This document shows positions 59,406 to 64,000 of a DNA stretch of 64,000 nucleotides, piece after piece. Every line of letters begins with the position of its first letter. Position 1 is the first letter of the stretch. The stretch covers positions 1 to 64,000 of the forward strand of contig NZ_WPOO01000014.1 of assembly GCF_009755265.1 (NCBI RefSeq), written 5' to 3'. A program made the translations under genes and the position numbers. Source of the DNA: Adlercreutzia rubneri. Its GTDB lineage: Bacteria; Actinomycetota; Coriobacteriia; Coriobacteriales; Eggerthellaceae. The notes beneath the pieces are model-generated. The model saw nothing but the letters and a program-made list of their open reading frames with translations. It made no database searches and was not told where the DNA came from.

Positions 59406-60758
59406 GTGAACGGAAGCGGCGTGGGCGAAGCGAAAACGATTGCGATCATAGGCGGCGGGGCCTCCGGGCTGGCGGCAGCCGTGGCGGCTGGCGAGGCCGT
59501 GCGAGATGCGGAGGACGCGGCGCGGGTCGTCGTGTACGAGGCGTCCGACCGGGTGGGGCGCTCCATTCTGGCGACGGGCAACGGGCGGTGCAACTTCTCG
59601 AATGCCCGGCCTGGCGAGGGCGACTACCGCAACGCCGCATTCGTGAGGCGCGTGCTCTTGGAATTCGAGGGGCAGGCGCACGGGCACGTCCCGTCCCAGG
59701 CCAAGACGAGCACTGCCTATCCGAACGGCGTGCTGGGGTTCTTCTCCGATCACGGGCTCATGTGGCGCGAGGAAGGGGAGGGGCGCCTGTACCCGCTGGC
59801 GAACAAGGCCGCCTCGGTGCTCGACTGCCTGCGGGCGGCCTGCGCTGCGGCGGGGGTGGAAGAGCGCGTGGAATGCGAGGTCGCGGCCGTGGAGCCGCCG
59901 CGCGCTGAGGGAGGCCCGTTCACGCTGCGTCTGGCCGACGGGCGCTTCGAGCGGGCCGACGCGGTCATCGTGGCCGTGGGCGGTTCAGTCGCGCGCGGGC
60001 TTCTGCCCGAGGGCGTTCCCTTCCGCGAGCCGGAGCCGACGCTGGGCCCGCTGGCCACCGAGCCGCGCTGGCCGCGCCGCCTCGACAATATCCGCGTGCG
60101 CGGGGCGCTGGAACTGTGGCGCCCCGGCGAGGAGACGCCGCCCGAGGAGCGCGGCCGCCACGGCTATCCGATGGGCACCCACGAGGGCGAGCGCTTGGCG
60201 TCCCGCGAGGTGGGCGAGGTGATGTTCCGCAAGTACGGCGTCTCGGGCATCGCCGCTTTCAACCTGAGCCGCCTGGCTGAACCCGGCGACGTGCTCGCCG
60301 TGGATTTCGTGCCCTGGGTGCGCCTGTGCGACATGGAGGCGTTCCTCAACCGGCGCCGCAAGATGCTGCGCGCCTCGCTCGGGCACGATGTGACGTGGGA
60401 CGATATGCTGCGCGGCATGGTGCTCGCGCCGGTGGCCGATGTGCTGTTGGAAGCGGCGGCGCTGGACGGGGCGCGCCCCGTGGCGAAGGGGGAGACGGTG
60501 CGTATGGCGCCGGTGCTGAAGGGTCTGCGCCTGCCCGTGACGGGGCTCGGCGACGTGAAGCAGTGCCAGGTGCACCGCGGGGGCGTGAGCGTCCGGGCGG
60601 TGGACGACCGCACCTGCGAGGTGCGCCGCGTGCCAGGGCTCTACGTTGTCGGCGAGGCGCTGGACGTGGATGCGGCGTGCGGTGGCTTCAACCTGCATTG
60701 GGCTTGGGCCTCGGGGCTGCTCGCCGGCTGGTCGGCAGCTGAAAGGTTACGCGCATGA
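59406..60758 (+). CDS. HI0933-family flavoprotein (BaiN/YhiN type)
   Basis: The 450-residue protein has an FAD Rossmann motif (TIAIIGGGASGLAAAVAAG), GRSILATGNGRCNFSN and the C-terminal VVGEALDVDAACGGFNLHWAWASG that define the HI0933 family. Function is not settled; BaiN-like members have been linked to bile-acid enoate reduction. The start is uncertain (GTG at 59406 or 59421); the frame runs back to 59337, over the antisense promoter. It is the first gene of a tightly overlapping run. Confidence 0.82.
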   Translation: MNGSGVGEAKTIAIIGGGASGLAAAVAAGEAVRDAEDAARVVVYEASDRVGRSILATGNGRCNFSNARPGEGDYRNAAFVRRVLLEFEGQAHGHVPSQAKTSTAYPNGVLGFFSDHGLMWREEGEGRLYPLANKAASVLDCLRAACAAAGVEERVECEVAAVEPPRAEGGPFTLRLADGRFERADAVIVAVGGSVARGLLPEGVPFREPEPTLGPLATEPRWPRRLDNIRVRGALELWRPGEETPPEERGRHGYPMGTHEGERLASREVGEVMFRKYGVSGIAAFNLSRLAEPGDVLAVDFVPWVRLCDMEAFLNRRRKMLRASLGHDVTWDDMLRGMVLAPVADVLLEAAALDGARPVAKGETVRMAPVLKGLRLPVTGLGDVKQCQVHRGGVSVRAVDDRTCEVRRVPGLYVVGEALDVDAACGGFNLHWAWASGLLAGWSAAERLRA

Positions 60759-62578
60759 TTCAGGCTTCCAATGTTCCGGTTTCTCTTGATGCTCTCCTGC
60801 CAAAAAACGAATCGCTCTTCCGCCGAGAAATCGCGCGGGCGCTCGGGGTGAAGGGGAGTGCGCTTGTTGAGGTGAAGCTGCTCAAGCGGTCGATCGATGC
60901 GCGGAAGAAGTCGAATGTGCACGGGGTCGTGACCGTGGCGGTTGAGTTGGCGGAAGGCGCTGCGCCGCGGTCGGCGAAGGGCGTGGCGGTCAAGGCCTAC
61001 GAACCTGCTGCGCCTCTTTCGATACCGCGCGTGGAGCCGACCGGGCTGCGTCCCGTGGTGGTCGGGGCAGGGCCGGCGGGGCTGTTCTGCGCGCTGTATC
61101 TGGCCCGCGCCGGGTTGCAGCCGCTCGTGGTGGAGCGCGGGACTTCCGTGGATGAGCGCGTGGCCGTCGTCGAGGCCTTCAATGCCGGTGCCCCGCTCGA
61201 TGAGCGCACGAATATCCAGTTCGGTGAGGGCGGTGCGGGCACGTTTTCCGACGGCAAGCTGAACACGGGCATCAAATCGCCCCATATCCGCCATGTGCTG
61301 GAGACCTTCGTGGAGGCCGGCGCGCCGACGGACATCCTCGTGGACGCCAAGCCTCATATCGGCACCGACCTGCTCGTCGACGTCGTGCGCAACCTGCGTC
61401 GGGCCATCGAGGAGGCCGGGGGAGAGGTGCGGTTCCTTACGCGCCTTGATGGGTTGGTGCTTGCGGGCGAGGGCGTTGCCGAATCGAGCGTCGCCGATGC
61501 TTCGAAGGGGGCCGGCCGCGAAGATGACGAGCCGCGCATCGCCGCCGTTCGCCTTGTCGACGAGCGCACGGGCGCGGAGGAGGTCTTCGCGACCGATTGC
61601 ATCGTGCTGGCCTGCGGGCACTCCGCCCGCGACACCTTCCAAATGGTGCGCGAGGCCGGCGCGGCCATGGCCCGCAAGCCCTTCGCCGTAGGTGTGCGCA
61701 TCGAGCATCCCCAGGCCCTCGTGAACGAGGCCCAGTACGGCCCGGCCGCTGGTCATCCGGCCCTCGGCGCGGCCGACTACAAGCTGGCGGTGAAGACCGC
61801 CGACGGCCGGGGTGTCTACAGTTTCTGCATGTGCCCGGGCGGGGAGGTGGTGGCCGCCGCCAGCGAGGAGGGGCTCCTTTGCGTGAACGGTATGAGTCGC
61901 CACGCCCGCGCCGGGGCCAACGCCAACGCCGCCCTGCTCGTGGAAGTGCGTCCCGACGACCTGCCCGGCGACGATTCGCTGGAGGGAGTGGCCTTCCAGC
62001 GCCAGTTGGAACGGGATGCGTATCTTCTCGGGCGCGGGCTGACGGCCGACGATGCGGAAGGTGCCGACATCTCTTCGGAATCCGGCGGCGCGCCCATGCC
62101 GCCCTATACAGCCCCGGCCCAAACGGTCGGCGACTTCCTCGCGCACACCGCCGGCACGCCGAGCGCCACGGTGACGCCCACCTATCCGCGCGGCGTGGCC
62201 TGGTGCGACCTGCGCGGCTGCCTTCCGTCGTTCGTGGCCGACGCCCTCGCCGAGGCGCTGCCAGCCTTGGGTCGCAAGCTGCACGGTTTCGCCGATGCCG
62301 GCGCCGTCATGACCGCCGTGGAGGCCCGCAGCTCGAGTCCCGTGCGCATCGTGCGCGACGACCGTTTCCAGTCGAACATCGCCGGCCTGTACCCCTGCGG
62401 CGAGGGCGCGGGCTACGCCGGTGGCATCACGAGCGCCGCCGTGGACGGCCTGCGCGTGGCCGAGGCCATCGTCGCCGCACGACTTTCTGAAGCCGAAGCG
62501 CCCGCGTTCCGCAACGAAACCGCATCGGTGCAACCGGTGTCGGGCGAGATCGCTTCTTGCGAGGAGGGGAGCCGATGA
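60755..62578 (+). CDS. COG2509-type FAD-dependent dehydrogenase
   Basis: The 607-residue protein has an N-terminal domain of about 85 residues (LLKRSIDARKKSNVHGVVTV) followed by a Rossmann FAD fold (PVVVGAGPAGLFCALYLARAG) and TNIQFGEGGAGTFSDGKLNTGI, hallmarks of the COG2509 uncharacterised FAD dehydrogenases. It starts inside the stop of the previous gene (ATGA overlap). The reaction is unknown. Confidence 0.85.
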   Translation: MIQASNVPVSLDALLPKNESLFRREIARALGVKGSALVEVKLLKRSIDARKKSNVHGVVTVAVELAEGAAPRSAKGVAVKAYEPAAPLSIPRVEPTGLRPVVVGAGPAGLFCALYLARAGLQPLVVERGTSVDERVAVVEAFNAGAPLDERTNIQFGEGGAGTFSDGKLNTGIKSPHIRHVLETFVEAGAPTDILVDAKPHIGTDLLVDVVRNLRRAIEEAGGEVRFLTRLDGLVLAGEGVAESSVADASKGAGREDDEPRIAAVRLVDERTGAEEVFATDCIVLACGHSARDTFQMVREAGAAMARKPFAVGVRIEHPQALVNEAQYGPAAGHPALGAADYKLAVKTADGRGVYSFCMCPGGEVVAAASEEGLLCVNGMSRHARAGANANAALLVEVRPDDLPGDDSLEGVAFQRQLERDAYLLGRGLTADDAEGADISSESGGAPMPPYTAPAQTVGDFLAHTAGTPSATVTPTYPRGVAWCDLRGCLPSFVADALAEALPALGRKLHGFADAGAVMTAVEARSSSPVRIVRDDRFQSNIAGLYPCGEGAGYAGGITSAAVDGLRVAEAIVAARLSEAEAPAFRNETASVQPVSGEIASCEEGSR

Positions 62579-63294
62579 GCGATTGCCCGTTCGATGGCGC
62601 TTGCCATCTGCTCTCAAAGGAAGAGGCCGTCCGTGCCCTGGCCGCCGGCGATGCCGTCGTCTTCCCGACCGACACTGTTTTCGGCCTGGGCATCTCCGTG
62701 AGCGCGGCCGCAGGTCCGCAGCTCCTCTACGACCTGAAGCGCCGCGACGCGGGCAAGCCCGTGGCGTGGCTTGTGGAAGGCCCCGAGGCGCTGGATGTCT
62801 ACGGAGAGGACGTTCCCGCCTATGCCCGTCGCCTCGCCGAGGCCTTCTGGCCCGGCGGCCTCACGCTCGTGGTTCGCGCCTCCGATGCTGTTCCCCCCGC
62901 CTTCCAATCGCCCGCGGGCACAATCGGCTTGCGCATGCCCGCCAGCGAGGTGGCCCTCGGGCTCATCCGCGCCGCCGGCTGTCCTCTGGCCGTCACCTCG
63001 GCCAACCTCTCCGGCGCCTCCGATACGGCCCGCGTCGAAGACCTCGATCGCGCGTTGGTGGCCCGCACGGCCGGCCTCTACCTGCTCGGCGACGCCGTTG
63101 CGGCCGCTAGCATTGCCCCCGATCTCGCCGAAGCCGCCCCTTCCGCATCCGCATGCTACGCGACGAGCGATCAACCGGTGCCGTCTCCCGCGTCCGGTAC
63201 CGCCTCCACCGTGCTAGACTGCACCGGCGAGGCCCCCCGCGTCCTGCGGGCGGGCACGCTTACCCTGGAAGATCTGAAAGGATGTTTGCCATGA
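62575..63294 (+). CDS. Sua5/YciO/YrdC family protein (threonylcarbamoyl-AMP synthase type)
   Basis: The 239-residue protein has the YrdC motifs VVFPTDTVFGLGI, LYDLKRRDAGKPVAWLV, WPGGLTLVVRA, GTIGLRMPASEV and PLAVTSANLSGA. It would make threonylcarbamoyl-AMP for the t6A37 modification of tRNA. ATGA overlap with the preceding gene and GGAGGGGAGCCG ribosome site. A C-terminal extension of about 60 residues is unusual; function may differ from TsaC. Confidence 0.85.
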   Translation: MSDCPFDGACHLLSKEEAVRALAAGDAVVFPTDTVFGLGISVSAAAGPQLLYDLKRRDAGKPVAWLVEGPEALDVYGEDVPAYARRLAEAFWPGGLTLVVRASDAVPPAFQSPAGTIGLRMPASEVALGLIRAAGCPLAVTSANLSGASDTARVEDLDRALVARTAGLYLLGDAVAAASIAPDLAEAAPSASACYATSDQPVPSPASGTASTVLDCTGEAPRVLRAGTLTLEDLKGCLP

Positions 63295-64000
63295 GTCGAA
63301 ACGACGAGGCGGCTGCCCGCGTTGGCGGGGCGGTCGCCGGTACCGCCGCGACCGCCGGTCGCACCGAGTTCGCCTTCGATTCCGCCGACGGGAAAAGCCA
63401 AGTCCGCGCCGTCCTCTGGGTGCCCCTGACCATGGAGCGCACGGATTCGGCCTCCGGCGAGCCCGAGCTCGGCTGCTTCAAGCCGCGCGGCGTCGTGCAG
63501 CTCATCCACGGCATGGCCGAGCACATCGACCGCTACGACGACTTCGCCCGCTTCCTCGCCGACGCGGGCTATCTCGTGGCCGGCCACGACCACATCGGTC
63601 ACGGCGATACGGCCGGCGCGCCCGAGCGTCGCGGCGTGATCGATGCCGAGGGCGGCGCCGACGCCATGATCGAGGACGCGCAGATGCTGCGCCTGCTCGT
63701 CTCCCAGCAGGTGGCGTCCGGCACGCCGTACTTCATCTTCGGGCATTCCATGGGCTCGCTCGTGCTGCGCAGCTATCTGCCGCGCTACGGGTCGGGCCTT
63801 GCCGGCGCCATCATCTGCGGCACGGCCAACGAGCCTGTCGCCGTCTCCCGCGCCGGCAACCTGGCCGCCCGGGCCATCGCCCGCGTGCGCGGCGACGACT
63901 ACCGCAGCAAGCTTCTGCACGCCCTCGCCGACGGCGCCTACAGCCGCGCCATCACAGACGCCCGCACCCCCTTCGACTGGCTCTCCCGCGATCCGGCCGT
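63291..64000 (+). CDS. Alpha/beta hydrolase (serine aminopeptidase S33/monoacylglycerol lipase type), cut by window end
   Basis: The open frame runs from ATG 63291 (overlapping the previous stop) to the window edge, about 236 residues seen. The lysophospholipase pattern LIHGMAEHIDRYDDFARFLADAGY, GHDHIGHGDT and the nucleophile elbow FGHSMGS (Ser) are present; the Asp and His of the triad lie beyond the window. It would hydrolyse a lipid or ester. The substrate is unknown. Confidence 0.85.
   Translation, partial: MSRNDEAAARVGGAVAGTAATAGRTEFAFDSADGKSQVRAVLWVPLTMERTDSASGEPELGCFKPRGVVQLIHGMAEHIDRYDDFARFLADAGYLVAGHDHIGHGDTAGAPERRGVIDAEGGADAMIEDAQMLRLLVSQQVASGTPYFIFGHSMGSLVLRSYLPRYGSGLAGAIICGTANEPVAVSRAGNLAARAIARVRGDDYRSKLLHALADGAYSRAITDARTPFDWLSRDPA

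Overview
The window looks like chromosome of an anaerobic gut Actinomycetota of the family Eggerthellaceae (Eggerthella/Gordonibacter/Adlercreutzia/Slackia type). The evidence is the high GC, the combination of Tat-exported flavin reductases with membrane-embedded LuxR regulators, a fused SecDF, ECF vitamin transport, acyl-CoA/ETF (cai/fix-like) genes, and many surface proteins carrying aromatic/glycine cell-wall-binding repeats. The genus cannot be fixed from the sequence alone. No rRNA, tRNA, CRISPR array or complete insertion sequence was recognised.

Region 1 (1-14.8 kb) is a cell-surface island. It holds the 3' end of a repeat protein with a nearly perfect 183-bp internal duplication, a GT2 glycosyltransferase with a DUF2304 partner, and four proteins with choline-binding-type repeats: an M6-like metalloprotease, an L,D-transpeptidase and two GH25 lysozymes. 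Next to them is a lic1-like pair, a LicB-type permease and a winged-helix/LicC/LicA fusion, that would make and activate choline, followed by an acyltransferase-3 membrane protein. Together they suggest choline-decorated wall glycans that anchor the repeat proteins. The left part is visibly more AT-rich than the rest.

Region 2 (14.8-26.3 kb) has a flavin reductase-rubredoxin fusion, an LCP wall-polymer ligase, an HPt protein, tgt and queA (queuosine), a PD-(D/E)XK-like protein, a Tat flavoprotein reductase and a membrane LuxR regulator. Its intergenic spaces contain several large palindromic repeats, two of them with compensatory changes and two with a strictly conserved 26/35/92-nt layout. 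Region 3 (26.3-40.4 kb) has secDF, a DUF1292 protein, a solo LuxR HTH, a HemX-like protein, a glutamyl-tRNA reductase homologue without its catalytic Cys, an AhbC/AhbD/NirJ-like radical SAM protein, a BtuFCD-type ABC importer, an FMN riboswitch with its attenuator, RibU and the EcfA1-A2-T module, and an FMN-binding split-barrel protein.

Region 4 (40.5-50 kb) is a complete set of cai-type acyl-CoA genes (acyl-CoA dehydrogenase, crotonase, CoA ligase, CoA transferase), a TetR regulator, and fixABCX. It is most simply an anaerobic pathway reducing an unsaturated acyl-CoA, possibly carnitine or a related compound; the crotonase lacks both hydratase glutamates, so the substrate may differ from carnitine. 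Region 5 (50-64 kb) carries a triheme cytochrome/sulfite-oxidase-fold lipoprotein with a small partner, a second LuxR plus Tat flavoprotein pair, two paralogous AGCS amino-acid symporters, a 37-residue ORF with the layout of a type I toxin-antitoxin locus, and a tightly overlapping four-gene run (HI0933-type flavoprotein, COG2509 dehydrogenase, Sua5/YrdC protein, alpha/beta hydrolase cut by the window end).
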